Shown: positions 1 to 7,399 of the stretch, in pieces
Numbering within the stretch: the first letter of the stretch is position 1
Layout: each line of letters starts with the position of its first letter
Assembly (NCBI RefSeq): GCF_004122115.1
Contig: NZ_SBKP01000008.1
Coordinates: 81,374-145,373, forward strand
Source: Sphingobium fluviale
GTDB lineage: Bacteria > Pseudomonadota > Alphaproteobacteria > Sphingomonadales > Sphingomonadaceae
Direction: 5' to 3'
DNA: 64,000 nt
Position numbers and translations under genes: made by a program
The notes under the pieces: generated by a model
The model's database searches: none
Seen by the model: only the letters and a program-made list of their open reading frames with translations
What the model was told of the DNA's origin: nothing

Positions 1-41
1 CTGAGGCGCGAGAGCTGATTTAGGGCCTCCTCCATCGGGCC

Positions 42-69
42 TTGCCTTTGGCGCAGAGCTGGCTATTAA
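42..69 (+). promoter_or_regulatory. Putative sigma-70 promoter of the B12 operon
   Basis: A TTGCCT box (42-47) and a TATTAA box (64-69) are separated by 16 bases, so transcription would start around 76, right before the first stem of the cobalamin riboswitch. The position supports the call; there is no experimental evidence. Confidence 0.45.
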
Positions 70-78
70 CCCGCCTTG

Positions 79-250
79 CGACAGGTTCCCGGAAACGGGA
101 TGAAAAGGGAAGCCGGGAGTGGGGAAACCCATAATCCGGCGCTGCCCCCGCAACTGTGACCGGCGAGCCGCCGCCCCATATGTCACTGGGCCTTCAGGCC
201 TGGGAAGACGGGGAGGATGGCGCTGACCCGGAAGCCAGGAGACCTGCCTG
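79..250 (+). promoter_or_regulatory. Cobalamin (B12) riboswitch
   Basis: The leader carries the adenosylcobalamin aptamer signatures in order: a P1 strand with ACAGGT at 81-86, the B12 box GCTGCCCCCGCAACTGT near 151-167, and a closing segment GAAGCCAGGAGACCTGCC near 231-248 whose ACCTG pairs back to the first strand. It is followed 100 nt later by a TonB-dependent receptor and a complete B12 ABC importer. In this family, bound cobalamin represses uptake genes by terminating transcription or blocking translation. Confidence 0.95.
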
Positions 251-306
251 ACGCGGTCGTTCTTCAGCCGGGCGGGGTGTATCGGATGAACGGGGGATTT
301 TCCTCG

Positions 307-345
307 CGTGACGGCGTGTGTGTCAACCGTCACGTAAAAGGAGAT
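307..345 (+). promoter_or_regulatory. Leader hairpin and ribosome binding site of btuB
   Basis: Eight bases at 307-314 (CGTGACGG) pair perfectly with 327-334 (CCGTCACG) around a 12-nt loop. The Shine-Dalgarno AAGGAG (338-343) begins three bases later, seven bases before the GTG start at 350. The hairpin may belong to the expression platform of the riboswitch: if ligand binding changes whether it forms, access to the adjacent ribosome site could change. It has no T-run, so a translational rather than a termination switch is more likely (inference). Confidence 0.5.
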
Positions 346-349
346 TCCC

Positions 350-2290
350 GTGACAAAATTAAAATATGCAAGCCTTTTCATTGCTCTCGCTCCTACTTTT
401 TCCGCTCTCGCTGAAGAAGGGGGCGAGCAGATTGTGGTGACGGCCAATCGTGTGGAAACCCCGGTTAGCAAGGTGGGCCTCTCAGTCAGCATCATTACGG
501 CGGACGACATTGCCCGGTTCCAGACTCCCGGCATCACTGAGCTGCTGCGCTCCGTTCCTGGCCTCACGGCAACCCGCAGTGGTGGCCTTGGCACGCTTTC
601 AAGCGTGTTCGTGCGCGGGGCATCGTCGGATCATACCGTCGCGCTGATCGACGGTGTGAAGATCAACGATCCGTCCTCCACAGCGGGCGGGTTTGATTTC
701 GGGAGACTGATGACCGGCAATATCGAGCGTGTCGAAGTGGTGCGCGGGCCGCAGTCGGTTCTCTGGGGCAGTCAGGCGATCGGCGGCGTCGTCAACATCA
801 TCACGCGTCAGGCTAAAGGTGGCAAACCCTCCGCTGCACTACAGGGCGAAGTTGGTGCGCGCGATACAGTGAACCTGATCGCGAACGCGGCACTGCAAAC
901 CGGGCCGCTCTCGATCAGCGGTGGTGCATCGTGGCTGCGGTCAGATGGCATATCGGCGTTCAGCGAGGCGCGTGGCGGCAAGGAAAAGGATGGCACAAAG
1001 GAATATGGTGCCAACCTCAATCTGGGCGTTGCTTTCACGGATGCGCTTGAGCTGGATCTGCGCGGCTGGCTTTCGCATAGCAGGACAGAGCTTGATGGCT
1101 ATGCGTCTACTTTTCCCTACGGCTTTACCGACGCGCCTAATTATAACCGCACACGCGAGGCCATCGGTTATGCGGGGTTGAACTGGAACGGCCTTGATGG
1201 GCGCTGGCGCAACCGTATCGGTTATGCGGTAACGAAGGTATTGCGCGATGATTATGACCCCACCGCGACCCCTGTGCGCCAGGGCGATTCGATGGGCCGA
1301 AACGAGCGGATTGAGGCGCAATCAGGCTTTGACATTGCGCGAGGCTGGAGCATTATTGCCGGGGCAGAGCGGGAATGGTCGCGCTTCACTCAGTCCAATG
1401 ACTTTGGCTTTGGCGCGAGCACGAACAAGGGCCGCGCCACGCTCACCAGCTTTTACGGCCAATTAACCGCCACGCCTTTAGCGGGCCTGACGGTGAACGC
1501 GGGTGCGCGGCATGACGATCATAACAATTTTGGCGGGCATACGACCTTCGCCGCCAATGCCGCCTATACGCCCAATGCAGGCGACACAGTGATCCGCGCC
1601 AGCTATGGCGAAGGGTTCAAGGTGCCCTCGCTCTATCAGCTTCGTAGCCAATATGGGAATCTGGCCCTGCAACCGGAAAGCGCGAAGAGCTGGGATGTTG
1701 CTGTGGTGCAGAAGGGGCTGGATGGTCGCGCGCATATCGGCATCACATGGTTTCGGCGCAAGACGCATAACCTCATCAATTTCGTGAACTGCATAGCGCC
1801 GAATAATCCATCGGCTTTGTGCGATTATCCCGGCGGTTTCAGCGCGTTCAGCTTTGACGGATATTATGAGAATATCGGCAAAACCGTATCGGAGGGCATT
1901 GAAGCGGAGCTTAAGCTGCGGCCCGTAGATGGGCTGGCACTCGCCATGAATTATTCTCATGTGAAGCCGCAGGATAAGGCCACTGGGCTTGATCTGCTGC
2001 GTCGTCCGCGTGACAAGGCCTATGCCAGCCTCGATTACAACTGGTCGTTCGGGATGAGCACCGGCGCGAGCATCAGCCTTGTCGGCGATAGTGCAGATAT
2101 TGATGACAATGGAAAGCGGGTGCAGAATGACGGCCACGCCACGGTCGATATTCGCGCCAGCTATCCCATTGGCCATCACGCGGAACTCTATGCCCGGATC
2201 GAAAACCTGTTCGATACGCGCTATGAGACGGTGTTCAATTATGGTCAGCCAGGCCGCGCGGCTACTGCGGGCATCAGGCTGAAGCTCTGA
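350..2290 (+). CDS. btuB: TonB-dependent vitamin B12 receptor BtuB
   Basis: This is an outer-membrane gated beta-barrel that takes up cobalamin using TonB energy. The 646-residue product has a signal peptide ending at ALA (19-21), a TonB box EQIVVTA (26-32), a plug domain with VFVRGASSDHTVALIDGVK, and a long barrel with a FDTRYETVFNYGQPGR strand near the C-terminus. The GTG start has a good AAGGAG site seven bases upstream. The riboswitch directly upstream and the importer genes downstream identify the substrate. The stop overlaps the btuF start (TGATG), so the genes are translationally coupled. Confidence 0.92.
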   Translation: MTKLKYASLFIALAPTFSALAEEGGEQIVVTANRVETPVSKVGLSVSIITADDIARFQTPGITELLRSVPGLTATRSGGLGTLSSVFVRGASSDHTVALIDGVKINDPSSTAGGFDFGRLMTGNIERVEVVRGPQSVLWGSQAIGGVVNIITRQAKGGKPSAALQGEVGARDTVNLIANAALQTGPLSISGGASWLRSDGISAFSEARGGKEKDGTKEYGANLNLGVAFTDALELDLRGWLSHSRTELDGYASTFPYGFTDAPNYNRTREAIGYAGLNWNGLDGRWRNRIGYAVTKVLRDDYDPTATPVRQGDSMGRNERIEAQSGFDIARGWSIIAGAEREWSRFTQSNDFGFGASTNKGRATLTSFYGQLTATPLAGLTVNAGARHDDHNNFGGHTTFAANAAYTPNAGDTVIRASYGEGFKVPSLYQLRSQYGNLALQPESAKSWDVAVVQKGLDGRAHIGITWFRRKTHNLINFVNCIAPNNPSALCDYPGGFSAFSFDGYYENIGKTVSEGIEAELKLRPVDGLALAMNYSHVKPQDKATGLDLLRRPRDKAYASLDYNWSFGMSTGASISLVGDSADIDDNGKRVQNDGHATVDIRASYPIGHHAELYARIENLFDTRYETVFNYGQPGRAATAGIRLKL

Positions 2291-3195
2291 TGACGGCGCG
2301 GGCGGCAGCGATACGGGCGCGAGCGGCGGGCTTGGCCGCGCTGCTTGCGTTCGCGCTGCTGCCCGGCTGTTCTGTGCCTGCGCGAGTAGAAAACGAGCGA
2401 CAGGGCCGTCCTGTCCGTATTGTCTCAATGAACCCGTGCGTTGACGCCATCCTGCGCGAGGTAGCGGACCCGGCACAGATCGCCGCGATCAGCCATTATT
2501 CGCATGATCCGCGCGCGGCGTCTGTACCAGCTGAATGGGCGCAACGCTTTCCTGTTGTTGGGAATAGTGCGGAGGATGTGCTCTCTGCCCGTCCAGATCT
2601 GGTGATCGCCGGGCCGCATATCGCGCCGGAAACGCTCGATGCGCTCAAACGCATGGACATTCCCCTGCTCAGCACGACCGTTCCTGCCACCGTGGCGGAG
2701 AGCCAAGTGCAGATAGCCGCCATCGCCGCACGTATCGGGCAAAGCGAAAAGGGCAGGGTGCTCAATGATCGTATCAGCCATGCCGTGGCGCAGGCGAAAG
2801 CAGAGGCGGTCATCGGCGGTGGCCCACGCGCGCTGATCTGGCAGGATGGCGGCCTTGTTCCCGGCCCCGGCACTCTGGCGGATACGTTGCTAAGGGATAC
2901 CGGCTTTCGCAGCGTAGCAGGGCAGATGGGGTTGGCGCAGTGGGATATGGTTTCGGTCGAGCAGATATTGCTCAGCCCGCCCGATGTGGTGATGACCGGC
3001 GCGGCAGGCATGGAGTCTGACGGCGCCAGCAGCCGCGGCATGGCGCGGCATCCGGCGCTGGCGAAGGCGCGTGGGCATATCCTGATCGCGCCGTTTCCCT
3101 CGCGCCTGTTGCACTGCGCCGGGCCGACAATCATCGAGACAGTTGCGCATCTTTCCGCTGTGCGCGCGCATTGGCGACGAAAGCGCGAGGCATGA
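2290..3195 (+). CDS. btuF: B12 ABC transporter substrate-binding lipoprotein BtuF
   Basis: This periplasmic binding protein would hand cobalamin from BtuB to the inner-membrane BtuCD importer. The 301-residue product starts with a lipoprotein signal (LLPGC, Cys27). The mature part has the Fe/B12-type periplasmic fold pattern RIVSMNPCVDAILREVADP, then VLSARPDLVIAG and SVEQILLSPPDVVMTGA. It lies second in the operon, overlapping btuB by one base and btuC by four, which favours equimolar expression. The family also contains siderophore binders; the riboswitch makes B12 the best assignment. Confidence 0.88.
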   Translation: MTARAAAIRARAAGLAALLAFALLPGCSVPARVENERQGRPVRIVSMNPCVDAILREVADPAQIAAISHYSHDPRAASVPAEWAQRFPVVGNSAEDVLSARPDLVIAGPHIAPETLDALKRMDIPLLSTTVPATVAESQVQIAAIAARIGQSEKGRVLNDRISHAVAQAKAEAVIGGGPRALIWQDGGLVPGPGTLADTLLRDTGFRSVAGQMGLAQWDMVSVEQILLSPPDVVMTGAAGMESDGASSRGMARHPALAKARGHILIAPFPSRLLHCAGPTIIETVAHLSAVRAHWRRKREA

Positions 3196-4151
3196 GGCTG
3201 AACCTCTCGCTATTGGGTGCGCTTGTTCTGGCAATACTGCTTTCGTTGCTTGCCGGGCGGCACTGGATCGCGCCCGGCGAGTGGCTGGCGGGTGATCTGC
3301 CCTCGCTGATTATCACGCAACTGCGGCTGCCACGCATCTGTCTTGGCGCGCTGGTGGGGGCGGGTTTGGGCATGTCCGGTGCCGCGATGCAGGGCTATTT
3401 GCGTAACCCGCTCGCGGACCCCGGCCTGTTCGGCATATCGGCCTGCGCGGCTCTGGGCGCAGTGACGAGTATCTTCTTCGGGGTGTCAGGCGTGCCGATG
3501 GCGTTGCCTGTATGCGCGCTGGCCGGGGCAGGGGCGGGCGTCATGTTGCTGGTGCTGCTCGCGGGTCGATCGGGCAGCCTCATTCTCTTTACGCTGGCGG
3601 GGGTGATGCTCTCCAGCCTTGCGGCCGCGTTGACGGCGCTGGTCATCAACCTCGCGCCCACGCCGTTTGCCAGTGCTGAGATCATAACCTGGCTGATGGG
3701 TGCGCTAACGGACCGGAGCTGGAACGATGTGCTGCTCGCGCTTCCGCTGACAGTGGCGGGCATGGGTTTGTTGATGCTGACGGCAAGTCAGCTTGATGCG
3801 CTCAGCCTTGGTGATCTCGCCGCGCGCTCCATGGGCGTGGACATGGCGGGCTTGCAGCGGCTGCTGGTGCTGGGGCTGGCGCTGTGCGTTGGCGGATCGG
3901 TGGCGGTGGCAGGGGTGATCGGCTTCGTCGGCTTGATGGTGCCGCATCTGGTGCGGCCGCTAGTGGGGCATCGCCCTTCGGCGCTGATGATCCCTTCCGC
4001 GCTGGCGGGGGCGCTGTTGGTGGTGGTGGCGGATATGCTGGTGCGAGTAGCGCCGGTGGTGAGCGAAATTCGCCTCGGTGTCATGATGTCGGTGCTTGGC
4101 GCGCCATTTTTCCTGATGCTGCTGCTCAAGATGCGGCGGGAGATAGCATGA
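3192..4151 (+). CDS. btuC: B12 ABC transporter permease BtuC (FecCD family)
   Basis: This inner-membrane permease subunit has 319 residues, almost entirely hydrophobic helices as expected for the ten-span FecCD family. The family pattern LRLPRICLGALVGAGLGMSG is followed by GYLRNPLADPGLFGISACAA, and the ATPase-contacting loop reads GVIGFVGLMVPHLVR near the C-terminal third. An in-frame ATG 21 bases upstream exists, but the start at 3192 overlaps the btuF stop as ATGA, which matches the other junctions in this operon. Confidence 0.9.
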   Translation: MRLNLSLLGALVLAILLSLLAGRHWIAPGEWLAGDLPSLIITQLRLPRICLGALVGAGLGMSGAAMQGYLRNPLADPGLFGISACAALGAVTSIFFGVSGVPMALPVCALAGAGAGVMLLVLLAGRSGSLILFTLAGVMLSSLAAALTALVINLAPTPFASAEIITWLMGALTDRSWNDVLLALPLTVAGMGLLMLTASQLDALSLGDLAARSMGVDMAGLQRLLVLGLALCVGGSVAVAGVIGFVGLMVPHLVRPLVGHRPSALMIPSALAGALLVVVADMLVRVAPVVSEIRLGVMMSVLGAPFFLMLLLKMRREIA

Positions 4152-4915
4152 TGGCGGCCGCGCTTGCCTTTTCAGACCTGACCGTCCGCAAAGGCGGGCG
4201 CGCAATAGTGTGCGGTATCAGCGGACATCTGAAGCGCGGGGCGGTCACGGCGATTCTCGGCCCCAATGGTGCTGGCAAGAGCAGCCTACTGCATATCCTA
4301 GCCGGGGTGGAACAGCCACGCTCCGGCACGGTCCTGCTAGGGGGCGCACCGCTTGGCACCCTCAGCGCGCAGGAGCGAGCACGCCGCATCGGGTTTCTGC
4401 CGCAAAAGGGCGAGGTGCACTGGAATCTTGCTGTGAAGTCGCTGGTAGGCCTGGGCCGTATGGGCCATTCTGCCGGACGCAGTCTGTCGCAGGAGGATGA
4501 GGCCGCTGTGGTGGCTGCGCTGGCGGCGACCGATGTGACACACCTTTCAGATCGCAGCGCTTTGAGCCTCTCCGGTGGAGAACTGGCGCGGGTGCTGCTG
4601 GCGCGGGTGCTGGCGGGAGCGCCGGAATGGCTGCTGGCGGACGAGCCATTGGGTAGCCTCGATCCCGCGCATCAATTGGCTGTGCTGAAGCGCCTGGCTA
4701 TGACTGCGCGGGCAGGGGCGGGTGTCGTGGTCGTGCTGCACGATATCAACCATGCCGCGCGCATTGCCGATCATGTGGTGCTGATGAAGGATGGCGCGAT
4801 GCTGGCGGACGGCGCCGCGCAGGATGTCCTCACGCCAGACCTACTCGAAGCTGCTTTTTCCGTGCGCTTTCGGTTGGTGAACGACGGCGGGCGACGGCTT
4901 TTTGTTGCGGAGTAA
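4148..4915 (+). CDS. btuD: B12 ABC transporter ATP-binding protein BtuD
   Basis: This cytoplasmic ATPase of 255 residues powers BtuC. It shows Walker A GPNGAGKSS (about 38-46), a Q-loop FLPQKGEVHW, the signature LSGGE, Walker B WLLADEPLGSLDP and the switch histidine in VVLHDINHAA. The start overlaps the btuC stop by four bases (ATGA). An open frame extends far upstream inside btuC but has no start context. It is the last gene of the operon and is convergent with cpdR three bases beyond its stop. Confidence 0.92.
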   Translation: MMAAALAFSDLTVRKGGRAIVCGISGHLKRGAVTAILGPNGAGKSSLLHILAGVEQPRSGTVLLGGAPLGTLSAQERARRIGFLPQKGEVHWNLAVKSLVGLGRMGHSAGRSLSQEDEAAVVAALAATDVTHLSDRSALSLSGGELARVLLARVLAGAPEWLLADEPLGSLDPAHQLAVLKRLAMTARAGAGVVVVLHDINHAARIADHVVLMKDGAMLADGAAQDVLTPDLLEAAFSVRFRLVNDGGRRLFVAE

Positions 4916-4917
4916 GT

Positions 4918-5292
4918 TTACAGACCGCTGGCGCTGCTGAGGCCGAACATGCGGTCTACTTCCAGCACAAGATCACGCAGGTGAAACGGCTTGGAGAGCA
5001 CCTTCGCCTGCGGCACCGCCTTGCCGGCCTTCAGAGTCACTGCCGCAAAACCGGTAATGAACATCACGCGCATATCGGGCGCAACCTTGGCTGCGTGCTG
5101 GGCCAGCTCGATCCCGTCCATTTCGGGCATGACGATGTCTGTCAGCAGCAGGTCGAACCTGTCAGTCTCCAGCAAGGGCAATGCCTCGGTGCCGCGATCG
5201 ACTGACACGACATCATAACCAGACCGCTCCAGTGCGCGCGCCAGATATTGGCGCATCGCATCATCATCTTCCGCCAGCAAAATACGGATCAT
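4918..5292 (-). CDS. cpdR: Single-domain response regulator, CpdR-like
   Basis: The 124-residue product is a bare receiver domain with no output domain. It has the acidic pocket EDDD, the phospho-acceptor Asp in LLLTDIVMPEMDG, the conserved Thr in MFITGFA and the Lys in VLSKPFHL. In Caulobacter, CpdR is phosphorylated through CckA-ChpT and controls ClpXP proteolysis of cell-cycle regulators; the FITGFAA and KPFHL segments match that family. The start at MIRILLAEDD is preferred over an upstream ATG because a GAGGGG ribosome site lies directly before it. Confidence 0.8.
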   Translation of the reverse strand: MIRILLAEDDDAMRQYLARALERSGYDVVSVDRGTEALPLLETDRFDLLLTDIVMPEMDGIELAQHAAKVAPDMRVMFITGFAAVTLKAGKAVPQAKVLSKPFHLRDLVLEVDRMFGLSSASGL

Positions 5293-5426
5293 CGACCCCT
5301 CAACCCTTATCCTGTTTGCCCCAAATGGTGCCTGTGGCACAACATGCTGTCAATGCCGCGCATCTTATGCTTATCTTTTATGGACAAGGGCTTAATTTCG
5401 CTGCCCGGAGGGATAAAAAATCGCGC

Positions 5427-6329
5427 ATGATGGGTGACGAGAAGGAGCAGGGCGGGCAGGCCGGGCCAGTGGAAGCAGGCTCTTTCGCCTTTTTTGGGCC
5501 GGACAAGCCGCGTTGGCCGGTTTTGATCTCAGTGCCACATGCCGGTCGTTTCTATCCTGACGACGTACGCGATCTCAGCGCGCATCCGCTCTCGATGTTG
5601 GCGCGACTGGAGGATAGGCATGCCGATGCGTTGGTGTCCGGGCTGATCGCGCAAGGCTATGGCGTGATAGTCGCGCAGGTTGCGCGCGCCGCGATAGACC
5701 TCAATCGTGACCCGCGCGATATTGACCGGCGCATGATCTCCGGAATGCCGCATGGGCAGGCGCTTATCGAAACAGCAAAATCACGCGGCGGGCTTGGACT
5801 GTTCCCGCGATCGCTGCCGCGAATGGGCGGTCTGTGGCGCGCGCCGCTGCATTGGGCCAGGGCGCAAGCGCGGATCGAGACAATCCATGTGCCCTATCAT
5901 GCCCGGATTGAACAGGCGATGCGTGCGATCAGGACTGAGCATGGAGAGGCGCTGTTGCTCGATGTTCACTCCATGCCGCCGCTGGATGTCGGAGGCGCTG
6001 CCAGGCCTGATGTGGTGATCGGTGATCGATTCGGAACGAGTGCGGCAACGCGATTTTCGGAAATCGCGCGAGCGGTGGTAGGGATGCACGGCTTTTGTTG
6101 TGCGCTGAACCACCCATATCCCGGCACGTATATCGCGGAGCGGCACGGCAAGCCTGAGTCGAGACGCCATGTGCTTCAGCTCGAAATATCGCGGGATCTC
6201 TATCTCGATTCTGGTTTGTGCGAGATTGGGCCGGGGCTGACAGCAGTGCGCGCGATGATCGAGGATTTGGCCAAGGCGCTGCGGGATGAGCTGAGTCGCG
6301 ATAGCAATTTCGCACTAGCGGCGGAGTAA
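5427..6329 (+). CDS. N-formylglutamate amidohydrolase family protein
   Basis: The 300-residue product belongs to the N-formylglutamate amidohydrolase (HutG-type) superfamily, metal-dependent enzymes that release formate from N-formyl-glutamate in histidine breakdown. Family features are VLISVPHAGRFYP near the N-terminus, LEDRHADALV, the RAAIDLNRDPRDID segment, LLLDVHSMPP and a C-terminal LQLEISRDLYLD. No other hut gene is nearby, so the true substrate may differ. The start is taken at a double ATG (5427/5430) with GGAGGG about 14 bases upstream. Confidence 0.8.
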   Translation: MMGDEKEQGGQAGPVEAGSFAFFGPDKPRWPVLISVPHAGRFYPDDVRDLSAHPLSMLARLEDRHADALVSGLIAQGYGVIVAQVARAAIDLNRDPRDIDRRMISGMPHGQALIETAKSRGGLGLFPRSLPRMGGLWRAPLHWARAQARIETIHVPYHARIEQAMRAIRTEHGEALLLDVHSMPPLDVGGAARPDVVIGDRFGTSAATRFSEIARAVVGMHGFCCALNHPYPGTYIAERHGKPESRRHVLQLEISRDLYLDSGLCEIGPGLTAVRAMIEDLAKALRDELSRDSNFALAAE

Positions 6330-6347
6330 CCTCCGCTCTCATGCCAG

Positions 6348-6378
6348 AAAAAACCACCCTATGCAGTGCATAGGGTGG
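6348..6378 (-). terminator. Rho-independent terminator of the small RNA
   Basis: An 11-bp perfect stem (6354-6364 with 6368-6378, 3-nt loop) is followed on the minus strand by six T (6353-6348). It has the correct polarity only for minus-strand transcripts. Confidence 0.8.
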
Positions 6379-6455
6379 CCAGGTTCAGGGAGGAGACGCC
6401 TTCCGGGAAGAAGGCATCCATGCGGGCGCCCGAAAGGGGAACAGGCGCCAGCACC
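6348..6455 (-). ncRNA. Candidate small regulatory RNA with its own promoter and terminator
   Basis: No convincing reading frame exists here, but the minus strand carries a complete transcription unit of about 108 nt. It has a consensus-like promoter at 6461-6489, a first hairpin closed by GGCGCC repeats (about 6424-6449), and a second 9-bp hairpin (about 6395-6420). An unpaired CU-rich linker CTCCTCCCTGAAC follows, then a perfect terminator hairpin and T-run. Several alphaproteobacterial sRNAs, including the suhB/MmgR group, have exposed CU-rich anti-Shine-Dalgarno segments between hairpins. Membership in that family is only a suggestion. It lies downstream of sapC but has its own promoter. 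Confidence 0.6.
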
Positions 6456-6460
6456 TCAAC

Positions 6461-6489
6461 TAGATAGTGCAATGAGGTAAATTTTTCAA
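6461..6489 (-). promoter_or_regulatory. Sigma-70-like promoter of the candidate sRNA
   Basis: Read on the minus strand, TTGAAA (6489-6484) and TATCTA (6466-6461) are separated by exactly 17 bases. This places the start about seven bases further on, near 6455, just before the first hairpin. Confidence 0.6.
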
Positions 6490-6535
6490 CCGCTCAATTG
6501 CCGATGCGAAGTAAAAGATTCTGTAAATACAGGGT

Positions 6536-7321
6536 TCAGTTTACGGCTTCAGGCGCCTTCACCTGCGGCATTTTTCCTTGCTCTACTTGCTGTTGGAAAA
6601 TCTCGCGCATCAGTTGCAGCGAGAACAGATGGGCGTGGATTAATGGCAGCATACCGTTCTGGTTGATCTTGCGGAGCTGGTCTCCACGCAGATCGCGCAG
6701 CTTTTCTTCGTTCACCATCTGGAACCCGCGATAGACGAAGGGCTGCTCGTTGCCCGGAACCTGAATGGCGACCTCGCCATCCATCAGCAGTTCCATTTCC
6801 TTGATATCTTTCATGAACAAGCCGGTGCGGTGCGCCGCCTGCTCGAAATCCTCGCAGAATTTCAGGATGTTCTGGGTCAGCTCGGTGGGCTTGCCGTCTT
6901 CGAGCAGGGCCTCGCCTTCCTTCTTGAACTCACCCAGCGTATCCGATGTGGGGTCAAAGCAGAGCGATAGCTCATCGCTATCCGGACGCAGCTTGGCGAG
7001 CATCCACGGATAGCGGCGTACATAGGCCGGCACATAGCCCGAACCGCGCAGCTTGCCATCATCATCGAGGAAGGTGTTGACGCCCTCGTTGAGGCCCATC
7101 AGCGCCAGCGGCACCGGCTCGTCGCCTGCCGAGAAGATGATCGGCACGAAACGCTGGGCCACCACGAATTCGTCGATCGTCAGCGGCACGGCGTGCTGGT
7201 CTTTCAGGAAGGGCGCGGCATCCGCAGGCTTGAGGCGCAGCTTGGCGTGCTCGTTGCTGTTAAGAGGCACGAGATCTTTGTAAAAAATCGGCAGATTGCT
7301 TGCCTGCGGGGCGCTTGCCAT
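6536..7321 (-). CDS. SapC family protein
   Basis: The 261-residue product matches the SapC family: LPIFYKDLVPLNSNEHAKLR at the N-terminus, FVPIIFSAGDEPVPLALMGL, then GYVPAYVRRYPWMLA and CFDPTSD. The family was named after a Campylobacter surface-array locus; in sphingomonads the genes often lie near TonB-receptor and tryptophan-halogenase loci, and the biochemical role is unclear. No signal peptide is visible, so the protein is probably cytoplasmic. The start at 7321 is chosen over an ATG 36 bases upstream because TTTGGAGA sits eight bases before it. Confidence 0.82.
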   Translation of the reverse strand: MASAPQASNLPIFYKDLVPLNSNEHAKLRLKPADAAPFLKDQHAVPLTIDEFVVAQRFVPIIFSAGDEPVPLALMGLNEGVNTFLDDDGKLRGSGYVPAYVRRYPWMLAKLRPDSDELSLCFDPTSDTLGEFKKEGEALLEDGKPTELTQNILKFCEDFEQAAHRTGLFMKDIKEMELLMDGEVAIQVPGNEQPFVYRGFQMVNEEKLRDLRGDQLRKINQNGMLPLIHAHLFSLQLMREIFQQQVEQGKMPQVKAPEAVN

Positions 7322-7399
7322 CAAATCGTCTCCAAATAAACAGATGTCCAGGGCCATTGCACCGGATTTTTGAACTTATTGTGTCGGCGGATACTGCGC

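Noticed and set aside
217..414. 65-codon open frame across the riboswitch and btuB start
   Set aside because: It lies inside the cobalamin aptamer and overlaps btuB in another frame; no independent support.
1478..2476. 332-codon frame opposite btuB/btuF
   Set aside because: Antisense shadow of a GC-rich gene; composition is Arg/Ala-rich with no domain, and btuB is well supported.
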